A stretch of 64,000 nucleotides of DNA. It comes from Candidatus Poribacteria bacterium. GTDB taxonomy: Bacteria > Poribacteria > WGA-4E > WGA-3G. A model generated the notes under the pieces. That model saw only the letters and a program-made list of their open reading frames with translations. It had not been told where the DNA came from and did not search any database. Every line of letters starts with the position of its first letter. Position 1 is the first letter of the stretch. The translations under genes and the position numbers were made by a program. The DNA is taken from contig PYJD01000041.1 in the NCBI GenBank assembly GCA_003635315.1, positions 62,001 to 126,000 of the forward strand, written 5' to 3'. Shown here one piece after another: positions 26,899-36,618 of the stretch.

Positions 26899-27497
26899 AA
26901 AATAAATTGAAGAAATTTAAACAATCAAACATCACATATATTAAAAGAGTTGACAGAATAGTAAACATACGTTACAATAACATATAGAGAATAAATATAA
27001 TACTCATACTAATATATTTATTGTAGGATAAAACAAAAGATTATTGAATATATACGGATATACAAATCACAATAATATAACACATACTTATTCGGCAATT
27101 AAGGTATCCATTAAGAGAACTTTTTAAATATAAAATTAGAGAAATAAATGATGACTATCTGCAAAAACGATCCTAAATACAAGAAAATATTTACGTCAAA
27201 AAATCGACATTATTTACCGGTTGGAATTGTCTAATTCTGAAAGGACACAAGAAACACAAAATCACACTTTTTGGAAATTCTTATAAAGTCAGTTCAAAGT
27301 GGCGTAAAGTCAGTCTATGACAGCGGTTAGAGGGGTAATTTAGACCAATTTCAATGACACACAATGTGTCAAAAAGTGTAACTTTCTTCACTTTTTCGAT
27401 GCATGGAGAAATTCCATATTTTCACGATTTATCATCAGGGAATTTAGGATTAAAAGTCTGTTTTTGCACCTTATTTGGTTGTCGTATATTAGGATTA
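26899..27497 (+). mobile_element. Mosaic repeat element, copy A
   Basis: The reverse complement of 27100-27497 matches 59572-59972, and 26899-27050 matches the right end of copies B and C. The element is therefore inverted relative to them and lacks their middle section. In the direction of its promoter (26950-26978) it holds a decayed two-frame coding stretch starting near 27148 (MMTICKNDPKYKKIF), then the covarying hairpin 27356-27370. It ends about 25 bases before the disA promoter. No transposase, target duplication or terminal inverted repeat could be recognised. Confidence 0.65.
26950..26978 (+). promoter_or_regulatory. Conserved promoter of repeat element A
   Basis: TTGACA (26950-26955), 17 bases, TACAAT (26973-26978), reading into the element and towards disA. 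Predicted start near 26986. Hexamers and most of the spacer are identical to copies B and C. Confidence 0.7.
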
Positions 27498-27522
27498 AAC
27501 ACCCTCATATAATTACAATGCA

Positions 27523-27551
27523 TTGACAATCGCAATTTTGTATGTTACACT
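27523..27551 (+). promoter_or_regulatory. Promoter of disA
   Basis: TTGACA (27523-27528), 17 bases, TACACT (27546-27551). Predicted transcription start about 27558, only 12 bases before the GTG at 27570, with no good Shine-Dalgarno site between (only GATGGGG next to the start). It lies just outside the end of repeat element A. Confidence 0.6.
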
Positions 27552-27569
27552 TTAAAAAATATTGATGGG

Positions 27570-28679
27570 GTGATTAAACTGCGTAATTTCAATTTAATAA
27601 AGCTAAAAGAAAACGATTTTGATAAAACTCTAAAATTAGTTTCTCCTGGGACATCTTTAAGAGAAGGAATTGATTATATAATTCAAGGTAAGAATGGAGG
27701 ATTAATTGTTATAGGTGATACACCTGAAGTTCTAAATTTAACTGAAGGTGGTTTCAGAATAAATTGCCAATTTAGTCCAACACAATTGGCTGAACTTGCC
27801 AAAATGGACGGAGCAATTATCCTTTCTTCCGACATGAAGAGAATTGTTCGAGCGAATGTAACATTAAGAATTAATCCTTCGATTTCATCTAATGAAACTG
27901 GTCTACGGCACAAAGCTGCTGAGAAATTCTCTAAGGATACAGGTCAGATAGTTCTCGCTGTTTCCCGACGACGCAATACGTTAACTTTGTATTCTCAGAC
28001 TCAGAGATATCAATTCAGGGATCGTACAATACTATTATCAGGTGCTAATCAGGCTTTCTTATCACTTAGTCTTTATATAAAGGCTATGCAGAATTCCGCT
28101 TCTTCTTTAAATTGGGCTGAATTAAACGATAGTGTCACCTTAGAAAATGTAGTCACCGCAATTTGCGATTGTGAACGTGTAAGACGTACTGAAGAGGAAC
28201 TGAACAGATATAGAATAGAATTAGGAACTGAAGCACAATCACTACATTTAGTTCCATCTGATTTGACCCAAGAAATTGATCGTGGATTGTTATCAATTAA
28301 GGATTATTATATACAAGATATTCATGAAGAGAATGAAGTATATGAAAAGATATTTGGTTTAGATGCATCTCAATTGACTTCAAAATCAGAAATAATTAAT
28401 GCACTTGGTTTTTCAAATTTAGATTTATCTGATAATTACGCTTTTGAACCCCGTGGATATCGAATGCTCAGTCAGATACCACACATTTCTATGAAGGTTG
28501 TTGAGAGAATTGTCGATCATTTTAAATCTCTGTATTCCATCCGTACAGCCAATATAGATGAATTACAAAATGTAGATGGAATTGGAGAAACACGGGCATT
28601 GGCAATTAAAGAATCACTTACACAAATGAAAACAGGGGCATCCCAACCTACAATAATGACGTTACCGGTATTTGAATAA
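27570..28679 (+). CDS. disA: DNA integrity scanning diadenylate cyclase
   Basis: Makes cyclic di-AMP from two ATP and scans DNA for branched structures. The DAC domain carries DGA at residues 80-82 and GLRHKAAEK near 111-119. The canonical motif is RHRTAE, so the third residue is Lys here and the fourth Ala. The linker is followed by a C-terminal helix-hairpin-helix region (LSQIPHISMKVVERIVDHF, then LQNVDGIGETRALAIKESL). At 369 residues it has full family length. The start is GTG with a weak ribosome site and a close promoter. It heads a long same-strand series. No c-di-AMP phosphodiesterase is in the window. Confidence 0.93.
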   Translation: MIKLRNFNLIKLKENDFDKTLKLVSPGTSLREGIDYIIQGKNGGLIVIGDTPEVLNLTEGGFRINCQFSPTQLAELAKMDGAIILSSDMKRIVRANVTLRINPSISSNETGLRHKAAEKFSKDTGQIVLAVSRRRNTLTLYSQTQRYQFRDRTILLSGANQAFLSLSLYIKAMQNSASSLNWAELNDSVTLENVVTAICDCERVRRTEEELNRYRIELGTEAQSLHLVPSDLTQEIDRGLLSIKDYYIQDIHEENEVYEKIFGLDASQLTSKSEIINALGFSNLDLSDNYAFEPRGYRMLSQIPHISMKVVERIVDHFKSLYSIRTANIDELQNVDGIGETRALAIKESLTQMKTGASQPTIMTLPVFE

Positions 28680-28800
28680 CATACATTTTTCTTGGTAAGG
28701 ATTATTCATCTGGAATATAGGCAATTTAAATTAAATGTTGATTCTACTGGATAAAGAATATGAAATGTCAATATAGAGAATATAGGAGCATAGAGGCAAA

Positions 28801-30150
28801 ATGAAAAGATCAAACACATCTGTAATAAAGCAAGAGAAATTCCAAATCCAAATGAATTCTAACAGAATATTTCTTTTAGGATGTATTTTGTTTGGTATCG
28901 TTCTAATGGGTTGTGGCGGAAAACTTGGAAAAGTTGAAATAGTCGATGTACAGAATGCTATTACACAGGCAGAAAAAGCAATAAATGATGCTCTTGATGT
29001 AAAAGCAGATTCACTCGCTTTTGAACAATTTGAAAGGGCTGAAACTGAACTTGAAAAGTCAAAAGAGGCATTAAAAAACAAAGAGGGTATTCCTGCATTA
29101 AGATTTGCAAATCTCGCATATTCACATGCAAGAATGGCGAAATATGAAGCAATTCAAAATTCTAAAAATGCTGTTGCCTATGGAAATCTCTTAGCAAAAG
29201 ATGCAGTAATTGTTGAATTAAAGGGTGATCTGGAGAATCAAAATAACAAAATCAAAGATCTGGAAAAAGGATTACAATCATTAGAGAATACTGAGAGAAA
29301 TCTAAACAATTCCATCACAACTCTCAATAATGAAAAGCAAGAAATTGTTCGCAAGAACAGACTTAATGTTGATAGGTTATCCGAAGTTAATGATGAACTG
29401 AAAACTCTACAAAACCGTATTACACAGTCTGAGACTGAAGTGCGGAATTATGGAAATGAAGTCAAAGATCTAACACGAAAACTTGAGGCAGCCGATGCAA
29501 TTGCACAATCAGCAAGTCGGCAAAAAAGAACAGCTTATGCAGAGGTGGAATCACTCAAAAAACAAATTCGTGAACAAGCTAAGAATTATACTACCAAACT
29601 TGCTGAAGCTCAAAAACGAAATATTGCTGTTGAACATTCTGAGTATCTAAAAAAGCAAGCTGAGGAAGCCAGAGAGTATGTTCGACAACTCGATAGTCAG
29701 AAACCTGTTCGCACTGGAAGAACTACTCTATCCACACAACAAATCAATGGTGGGAAAGCTGCATTAAAACGTTGGGAAAATGAATGGAGTCGTAAAAATA
29801 TAAAAGCACACCTTGCTTTTTATTCTCCAAATGTAGTAATAAATAAAGTCCATACGGTGGAAAGTAAAGAGAATCCATCTAAGTTAAATAGAAACCAGTT
29901 TGAATCTGAACTAAACGATATGAGTAAACATCCTTGGCAAAAGACCCAAGAAAAAGATCTGTTTGAAGTGGAACAGAATAGTGTAATTGGTACATATCGG
30001 TATAGTAGATTGGTTACTCCAGCATTAACTGAGGATGATACAGCCTTGTATCAGATATGGATCCGAGAAATCTGGGCACATCAGATTCAGAATGAATGGA
30101 AAATATATCGTGAAACTTGGCAGATATTTGAAAATATACCAAAATTCTAA
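28801..30150 (+). CDS. Coiled-coil lipoprotein with an NTF2-like C-terminal domain
   Basis: A 449-residue exported protein. A hydrophobic signal segment ends at a lipobox LMGC near residue 40. The signal is preceded by a 17-residue extension, so translation may instead begin at the ATG at 28852. Residues ~50-120 form a helical DUF4398-like segment (AITQAEKAINDALDVKADSLAFEQFERAE). Residues ~125-300 are a long coiled coil with heptad Leu/Ile. From ~310 a SnoaL/NTF2-like domain begins (AALKRWENEWSRKNIKAHLAFYSPNV). Such lipoproteins are thought to act at the envelope, but no function is known. The next gene carries three more domains of the same kind. Confidence 0.7.
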   Translation: MKRSNTSVIKQEKFQIQMNSNRIFLLGCILFGIVLMGCGGKLGKVEIVDVQNAITQAEKAINDALDVKADSLAFEQFERAETELEKSKEALKNKEGIPALRFANLAYSHARMAKYEAIQNSKNAVAYGNLLAKDAVIVELKGDLENQNNKIKDLEKGLQSLENTERNLNNSITTLNNEKQEIVRKNRLNVDRLSEVNDELKTLQNRITQSETEVRNYGNEVKDLTRKLEAADAIAQSASRQKRTAYAEVESLKKQIREQAKNYTTKLAEAQKRNIAVEHSEYLKKQAEEAREYVRQLDSQKPVRTGRTTLSTQQINGGKAALKRWENEWSRKNIKAHLAFYSPNVVINKVHTVESKENPSKLNRNQFESELNDMSKHPWQKTQEKDLFEVEQNSVIGTYRYSRLVTPALTEDDTALYQIWIREIWAHQIQNEWKIYRETWQIFENIPKF

Positions 30151-30161
30151 GGAGAGGGTTG

Positions 30162-31577
30162 ATGAATAACACGCAAAATGACCAATCAAATAGTACAAAT
30201 AAAAGGATTCCTGACTCCATTAAATGGGGAAGTATAGCTGCTGCTATTATCATTTTGTTGGTCTGTGGTATATTATTAACACGGACGGATGAATCCTCTG
30301 TTGCATTCTTAGGTAGATGGAAGAACGCCTTAGAATCAGGTGATATACAAAAGTACGATGTCTTATGGGGTAAGAATGCACGAAACAAATCAAATGCCGG
30401 GTATCAAGATACTGCACAACTCTTTAAGGAGAACTCCCGGATTGATGTAAAAATTGCAAATGCTGAAAATAGAACAAGAAAAGATCCTCAAAATCCACAT
30501 TATCTACGGATAGAAGATATTCCATTACTCATTCAAACGCCTGGTGAACCTTTACAACAATTACGAACCCTAACTATTGCCAAGACTGGAATAATACAGC
30601 AACGCTGGAAACTAATTAGAGATGAAGTGACAAGCGAAGAAATAGCCACTGATATTACTTCATTTGAACCCGAAGAATCTGTTGTGGAAAGAAAATCTTC
30701 ATCTGATAGTCCGGTTGTGCCATTTGTTTTAAAGTGGAAAAATGCACTTGAAACTAAAGATGTCAAGAAGTATACATCACTCTGGGATAAAAAAGCACGG
30801 AAAGCAAAAAATGACAACTACCAGTTGGCTGTTGTTCAAATTTCTCAAGATCTAACTGTTGATCTTAGTCAGGCAATTTATACATCAATTGCATTTTCTA
30901 AAACACGATACTTGGTTGATAATATCAGTGTTACAATTCATAGTAATGGCAATTTCATCGAAACCCATTCACGAACGCTAACAATAGATAAACGAGGATT
31001 CTTATTTAGAAATTGGAAACTTATCAATGATGAAGTTGGTGGAGATTTCATCTCCGATATACCTCTTACACAGGAAGATCCAATTACTGTTGACCCTTTA
31101 CCTGTTGAACACGATTCGGATATCTTCAATGGAACTGCACCACTGGATACCAAACTGAAGGTTAGTCAGATTCTGGCAAAATGGCAACAGGCATGGGAAG
31201 ACAAAGATCTTGATACATATATGTCCATATATGCAGAAAAAGCATTAATTACCCGTGTTACTGTCAGAGGTGGGAGAGAAACATCTACATATCTAAATAA
31301 GAGTCAATTGAAACAGAAAATGAAAAAGTTGAATCTCATGTATTCTGAAATTCAAGTCAAGATTTCTAATCTTGTAATTAACGGTGATCGTGCAGTGGCA
31401 GATGTTACATTCCTACAAAAATTCAAAGGGACACCTGCATCTGGTTCACGTCCTGCATATTCAGATATAGGCACAAAAAAATTAGATCTCATTGTTGATC
31501 CAACAGATGGATATTGGAAAATCCATTCTGAAACTTGGAGTCGATATGAAGATGTTCCTGAATTTCCAAAGAATTAA
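30162..31577 (+). CDS. Membrane-anchored protein with three NTF2-like domains
   Basis: A 471-residue protein beginning at the ATG at 30162 after AAGGAGAGG (an in-frame TTG lies directly before it). One membrane helix lies at about residues 21-40 (IAAAIIILLVCGILL). Three tandem repeats of one fold follow: FLGRWKNALESGDIQKY near 47, FVLKWKNALETKDVKKY near 188 and ILAKWQQAWEDKDLDTY near 338. Each closes with a KLI/KIH..W strand. The repeats match the C-terminal domain of the preceding lipoprotein, so a fourfold expansion is shared by the pair. The third repeat resembles the upstream copy most. The domains would be periplasmic. Ligand unknown. Confidence 0.72.
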   Translation: MNNTQNDQSNSTNKRIPDSIKWGSIAAAIIILLVCGILLTRTDESSVAFLGRWKNALESGDIQKYDVLWGKNARNKSNAGYQDTAQLFKENSRIDVKIANAENRTRKDPQNPHYLRIEDIPLLIQTPGEPLQQLRTLTIAKTGIIQQRWKLIRDEVTSEEIATDITSFEPEESVVERKSSSDSPVVPFVLKWKNALETKDVKKYTSLWDKKARKAKNDNYQLAVVQISQDLTVDLSQAIYTSIAFSKTRYLVDNISVTIHSNGNFIETHSRTLTIDKRGFLFRNWKLINDEVGGDFISDIPLTQEDPITVDPLPVEHDSDIFNGTAPLDTKLKVSQILAKWQQAWEDKDLDTYMSIYAEKALITRVTVRGGRETSTYLNKSQLKQKMKKLNLMYSEIQVKISNLVINGDRAVADVTFLQKFKGTPASGSRPAYSDIGTKKLDLIVDPTDGYWKIHSETWSRYEDVPEFPKN

Positions 31578-31669
31578 CAAGTCCTAAATGTGCACATTTT
31601 GAATGGTAATACAAAGCTACTAACGACTGAATTGAATGTATTGACCTGAATATTCATTGTATAATTTAT

Positions 31670-32080
31670 ATGCCTACTGAATACAGAACAAAAAGGAAAA
31701 TTGAATTTTCTGATACAGACATGGCAGGTATCGTCCACTTTACGCGTTTTTTCATCTATATGGAGTCCGTAGAACACGAATTTCTACGTAGTTTAGGTAC
31801 AAGTGTTTCTACTACAATTGATGGAAAGGAAATTGGGTGGCCAAGACTTACGGCTTCTTGTGAGTATCTCAGTCCGTTAAAATTTGAAGATGAAGTAGAC
31901 ATACTTCTAAGTGTTAAAAAGAAAGGAACTAAATCCATTACATATCAATTCCATTTTACACTTGAAGGTTGTGATATTGCCAGGGGGGAAGTAACAACTG
32001 TATGTTGTATTACAAATCTTGGAGATAAATTACAACCTATTTCTATTCCAGACATTATATCAAATAAAATTTCAATATAA
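31670..32080 (+). CDS. Hotdog-fold acyl-CoA thioesterase (4HBT/YbgC-like)
   Basis: A 136-residue hotdog protein that hydrolyses acyl-CoA thioesters. The family signature is intact: FSDTDMAGIVHFTRFFIYMES, in which the second Asp (residue 17) corresponds to the catalytic position and a Tyr/Phe-rich helix follows. LTASCEYLSPLKFEDEVDI and a central beta strand complete the fold. The substrate (short-chain acyl-CoA, or an acyl-ACP in the Tol-Pal context for YbgC) is unknown, and no tol genes are adjacent. There is no ribosome site. A TATAAT box at 31660-31665 ends only four bases before the ATG, which could indicate a leaderless message if a -35 element is present. Confidence 0.85.
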   Translation: MPTEYRTKRKIEFSDTDMAGIVHFTRFFIYMESVEHEFLRSLGTSVSTTIDGKEIGWPRLTASCEYLSPLKFEDEVDILLSVKKKGTKSITYQFHFTLEGCDIARGEVTTVCCITNLGDKLQPISIPDIISNKISI

Positions 32081-32119
32081 ATGGACATCAGGTTGTAATA
32101 GATTCATTTTTCCATTTCT

Positions 32120-32842
32120 ATGAGTATTAGTCAAGAGAACAATCAAAGGACACATACACTAAATATCAGCAGCTTATATAAATCCTACGGTTCATTACAA
32201 GTTCTTCAGGACATATCATTTAGTTATCAGTCCGGTTCTTCAGTTGCAATAACGGGTCCTTCAGGTTCTGGTAAAAGTACATTATTACATATTATCGGTA
32301 CATTAGAATCTCCATCGAAAGGAAAAATTGAAATAGATGGAACAGACCCATTTCAATTTTCTGAACTGGATTTAGCCAAATATCGTAACTCGATGATTGG
32401 TTTTGTTTTTCAAGATCATCATTTACTCCCCCAGTATTCAGTGCTGGAAAATATCCTTCTCCCCACCCTTGCCTTTACAAAAAAAACTAATGCAGCTGAA
32501 TATGCCGAGAATCTTATAAATAAAGTTGGTTTATCTGGACGTATTTCACACCGTCCAGGAGAATTGTCTGGTGGTGAACGTCAACGTGTAGCCATCGCTC
32601 GTGCACTGATCAATAATCCAAGTATCCTTCTATGTGATGAACCAACAGGTAATCTTGATAACTCAACTACTGAAGAAATTGGAAAATTACTCTTCGAATT
32701 ACATAAAACTCAAAATACACTCTTAATCGTTGTAACACACAATCTTAATTTCGCTTCACAATTTACTCATCAACTACAATTAGAAAACGGTCGTTGTAAA
32801 GTAGAGACACCAACTAATTTTGAAGATGAACATACCTTGTAG
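32120..32842 (+). CDS. LolD/MacB-type ABC transporter ATP-binding protein
   Basis: A 240-residue ATPase of the lipoprotein-release/antimicrobial-export group. Motifs in order are Walker A GPSGSGKST, IGFVFQDHHLLPQYSVLEN (Q-loop and the family-typical LLPQ..VLEN), signature LSGGERQR, Walker B LLCDEPTGNLD and H-loop VVTHN. It is followed after 19 bases by a large FtsX-type permease on the same strand, so the pair probably forms one transporter for lipoproteins, lipids or peptides. No clear ribosome site precedes the ATG. Confidence 0.9.
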   Translation: MSISQENNQRTHTLNISSLYKSYGSLQVLQDISFSYQSGSSVAITGPSGSGKSTLLHIIGTLESPSKGKIEIDGTDPFQFSELDLAKYRNSMIGFVFQDHHLLPQYSVLENILLPTLAFTKKTNAAEYAENLINKVGLSGRISHRPGELSGGERQRVAIARALINNPSILLCDEPTGNLDNSTTEEIGKLLFELHKTQNTLLIVVTHNLNFASQFTHQLQLENGRCKVETPTNFEDEHTL

Positions 32843-32861
32843 TCCTACCACTTAATCAGTA

Positions 32862-35800
32862 ATGAATTCCTTTTGGTCAACTATCAAATACTATAGGGGT
32901 ATTAACCTGACTCTAATGCTATGTATTGCATTAGCAACAGGTGTCCTTGTTGGATCATTGATTGTTGGGGATTCAATGCGTGGAAGTTTACAGGATATAA
33001 CCTTAGAACGGCTTGGAAGGATTCACCATGCTGTTGTTGCTAATCACTACTTTGACCCCAAAATGGTAAAGGTTGCTGATACACATGCAGCGATTATCCT
33101 AAATGGAACTATTAATGTACCATCTTCACAAACCCGCGCATCAAAGGTGAATGTTTTTGGGGTTGATGACTCTTTCTTCTCTTCTTGGGATAGTGCAACT
33201 CCAAATTGGAGTAATACACAGAATCAAGTATTTCAAAATATAATAATCAATGAATTTCTGAGAAAAGAACTGAATGTCAATACTGGAGATTCTATTATCG
33301 TTAGGATACCAAATACTGGTCTCATACACCCAGAATTCCTATTAGGTAAAACTGATCCAAATGATGTTGTGGATTCTATGCGTGTAGTCATTAGCGATAT
33401 AATTACAGCAGATCAAGGGGGAAGATTCAGTCTTAATGCACATCAGAGTTTACCATTAAATGTTTATATACCACTCAGTGTTTTACAACAAAAACTTGGT
33501 CAACAGGATAAAGTTAATGCTGTATTTACTACGAATCCAAATATTACGATACAAGATCTGATAGAATTGAATATAGAAGGTTTACGACTTAGTATTAACC
33601 AGAATAACAATCATTTTGATTTGCAAACAGACCAGTACATACTATCTCCATACATTGCAAGTATTGCAAGTGAAATTGCATCAGATAACAATATACCTAT
33701 CTTACCTACCTTCACCTATCTTGCCAATAGTATTACCTACATTGGATCAGAAACTGGAATTGACGAAAATGAACCTAAGATTGTTCCTTATTCTACAACC
33801 TTGGCAGTTTCATTTGAACAAGGGGATTTTGCAGATACATTCAATGATAATACCACTATAGAAGATGATAGGACTTTTTCTAATAGACAAATCAAAGAGG
33901 AAGAACTCTATAAGGAAAAAAGTATAGCAATTAGGAAAGAATATAATGAACAAATCAAAGAACTACAGAAGGAATTATCAGAATTATCAGAAAGCAATCT
34001 AAGACAAACGATAGAATATAAAACTATCGCCTCAAGATTGGATAATTTGTTTGCAGAAATCAATAGAAAACAGGATCAGATTAAGAATTTTTATACTACT
34101 GATGGAATCTATCTTAATAGATGGACGGCGGAAGATCTTGGAGTAAAAATCGGCGATAAGGTAAGCATGAGTTATTTCACCATATCTCACCAAGAGGAGT
34201 ATATTACGCAGACTTCATACTTTTTAGTAAAAGGAATTATACCAATTGAAGGGATTACAGCAGATACAAAGGTAATACCACAATTTCCGGGTATTCATGA
34301 AACTGATAATATATCTGAATGGAATCCACCATTTCCTCTGGATTATTCATTAATACGAGAAAAAGACGAAGAATATTGGGATAAATATAAGACAACACCT
34401 AAAGCCTTTATCTCTTTAAAGACTGGAATGAAAATTTGGAAGAATAGATTTGGTGAACTTACATCTATCAGACTTGGACGTATTACAGGTAAAGACATTG
34501 AACAGACACGAAATATATTTGAAACCGAATTCCTCAAGAAATTGGATACAGTCCAATTAGGATTTGAATTCATACCGATTAGATCCAATGGATTAAAATC
34601 CGCAAAAGGTTCATCTGACTTTGCAATGTTATTTAGTAGTATGAGTGGATTCATCATCATTGCTGCTGCAGTTTTGATTGGATTGGTATTCAAGTTAGGT
34701 GTTGAGCAAAGATTACGAGAAATCGGTATACTCCAATCTATGGGATATACAATTAAGAAAATACGTAGACGGCTATTATATGAAGGAATAATACTAACAT
34801 TTTTCGGCAGTTTGGGTGGGTGTCTTATCGCTGTTGGTTATGCACAATTATTAATCTATGGATTACACACATGGTGGTTGCCAGCAATCGGAACTCCCTT
34901 TATTAGTCTTCATGTTCGTAGTTTAAGTCTGATCATAGGGGTAGTGATTACAATTGCTGTTTCTATATTCTCAATATTTTTAGCAGTTAGAAAAATCGGA
35001 AAATCCTCAATAGTTGGACAATTAAATAGGTCTACAGTATATGCCTCAGATGGATCAATGGTTCATTCTAAAAGAACGAGTAAGTCTATAAGAATGATTT
35101 TGTATTCAACCATTCTGCTCTGTCCATTATTCACTGGTGTATTTCTCGTTGATGTTATGACTGGTGGTTTGGGTGAGATATTATTATCATATATCTTTAT
35201 AGGGATTGTCTTAATTTTATTCCTTCTAATATTAAGGAAAACGCTAACAACACATTTCGATTTCTCAATTTATAGTTTTATAATATTAGTATTTGTCAGT
35301 TTTATAGGTTTAACTATTGGTATTTTGATTAATTTTATACTATCAATTAATGAGATAAATTTACAGGAATACACTTTGAGTAAGAATCCAGTATCCCGAT
35401 TTCTATTTATTACTGTTGGAATTCTATCATTGTGTTTTGGATTATTCCGTAACTGGTTGAATTCTGATAGTATCACTCAAAACCTGAGTAGAATACGTTT
35501 CTCCTTTAAGAACATAGCAAGACAAACTACAAGAAGTGAAAGTTGTGTTATGACGATTAGTTTAGCATGTTGTATTATTGTCGCTGTAGGAGCGAATAGA
35601 CAAGACACAATTCCGGATAGTGAATACTCTCTTGTAGCTGAATCATCCTTACCGATACATCATGACCTAAATTCAATTGAAGGTAGAAATAAATTAGGAT
35701 TTTCTAAAGAAGATTCTACAATACTCTCAAAATCGCAGATTCTATTATTTCGCTTACTACCAGGAGAAGATATCAGTTGTCTCAATCTATACAAACCAGA

Positions 35801-36596
35801 AAAACCCCAAATACTTGGTGCACCTACTGCTATGTTGAATAAAGAGCCATGGACTTATTTGGATCAGAAGACTTTTTCTAATCTGACGATACCAGCAATT
35901 GGTGATAATAACTCTCTGAGGTGGATATTACAACATAATCCTAAAGAGGATTTTCTTATTCATGATGAACTGGGTAAACCAGTAAGTCTTAGAATTGACA
36001 CAATAGAGAATAGTCTATACCAAAGTCAATTAATCATTTCTGAAACGAATTTTCTTAAGTTATTTCCAAGTATAAGTGGTTACCAATTCTTTCTCATAAG
36101 AACACCTGAGACCTATCTTAGTGAAACTGCTGAAATACTTGAGAAAACTTTAGCTGACTTCGGTTTTGATGTAACTTATGCATCGGATCGCTTAGCAAGT
36201 TTTCGTTCTGTTCAAAACACATATATATCAACTTTTCAAAGTCTTGGGGGTTTAGGATTGTTGATTGGAACCTTTGGAATGGCATTAGTGATGATACGAA
36301 ATATAATTGAAAGGAAAGGGGAATTAGCCACACTAAGAGCATTTGGATATAGTCGCAAACTGTTATCAGGTCTATTATTCTTAGAGAGTAGTTTTCTCCT
36401 GATAATTGGTATGGTTATTGGGATAGTATCCGGTCTTGTAGGTATTATCGGAATGGAAGCAAGTCTTCCATCCTTCCCCTGGCTATCCTTATCTATCACC
36501 TTGCTTTTTGTACTAATCTTCGGTATAATTGCTAATATGCTTGCAGTAAGTATTGCTCTTCGGAGTCCTTTAATTTCTACATTAAAATCAGAATAA
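32862..36596 (+). CDS. Large FtsX-family ABC transporter permease (ten-helix type)
   Basis: A 1244-residue membrane protein. Residues ~15-35 form the first helix. A long extracytoplasmic part follows, including a coiled coil at ~345-400 (KEYNEQIKELQKELSELSES). An FtsX core of three helices lies at ~590-710 (IGLVFKLGVEQRLREIGILQSMGY). Another four helices follow at ~745-880. A second extracytoplasmic part and a second FtsX core end the protein near 1130-1240 (KGELATLRAFGYSRKLLSGLLFLESS). It partners the adjacent LolD-like ATPase. Unlike LolC/E (about 410 residues), it is one fused long chain with both halves. It uses no visible ribosome site. Confidence 0.87.
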   Translation: MNSFWSTIKYYRGINLTLMLCIALATGVLVGSLIVGDSMRGSLQDITLERLGRIHHAVVANHYFDPKMVKVADTHAAIILNGTINVPSSQTRASKVNVFGVDDSFFSSWDSATPNWSNTQNQVFQNIIINEFLRKELNVNTGDSIIVRIPNTGLIHPEFLLGKTDPNDVVDSMRVVISDIITADQGGRFSLNAHQSLPLNVYIPLSVLQQKLGQQDKVNAVFTTNPNITIQDLIELNIEGLRLSINQNNNHFDLQTDQYILSPYIASIASEIASDNNIPILPTFTYLANSITYIGSETGIDENEPKIVPYSTTLAVSFEQGDFADTFNDNTTIEDDRTFSNRQIKEEELYKEKSIAIRKEYNEQIKELQKELSELSESNLRQTIEYKTIASRLDNLFAEINRKQDQIKNFYTTDGIYLNRWTAEDLGVKIGDKVSMSYFTISHQEEYITQTSYFLVKGIIPIEGITADTKVIPQFPGIHETDNISEWNPPFPLDYSLIREKDEEYWDKYKTTPKAFISLKTGMKIWKNRFGELTSIRLGRITGKDIEQTRNIFETEFLKKLDTVQLGFEFIPIRSNGLKSAKGSSDFAMLFSSMSGFIIIAAAVLIGLVFKLGVEQRLREIGILQSMGYTIKKIRRRLLYEGIILTFFGSLGGCLIAVGYAQLLIYGLHTWWLPAIGTPFISLHVRSLSLIIGVVITIAVSIFSIFLAVRKIGKSSIVGQLNRSTVYASDGSMVHSKRTSKSIRMILYSTILLCPLFTGVFLVDVMTGGLGEILLSYIFIGIVLILFLLILRKTLTTHFDFSIYSFIILVFVSFIGLTIGILINFILSINEINLQEYTLSKNPVSRFLFITVGILSLCFGLFRNWLNSDSITQNLSRIRFSFKNIARQTTRSESCVMTISLACCIIVAVGANRQDTIPDSEYSLVAESSLPIHHDLNSIEGRNKLGFSKEDSTILSKSQILLFRLLPGEDISCLNLYKPEKPQILGAPTAMLNKEPWTYLDQKTFSNLTIPAIGDNNSLRWILQHNPKEDFLIHDELGKPVSLRIDTIENSLYQSQLIISETNFLKLFPSISGYQFFLIRTPETYLSETAEILEKTLADFGFDVTYASDRLASFRSVQNTYISTFQSLGGLGLLIGTFGMALVMIRNIIERKGELATLRAFGYSRKLLSGLLFLESSFLLIIGMVIGIVSGLVGIIGMEASLPSFPWLSLSITLLFVLIFGIIANMLAVSIALRSPLISTLKSE

Positions 36597-36618
36597 TGGT
36601 TTAAAAAATAATTTCTTC

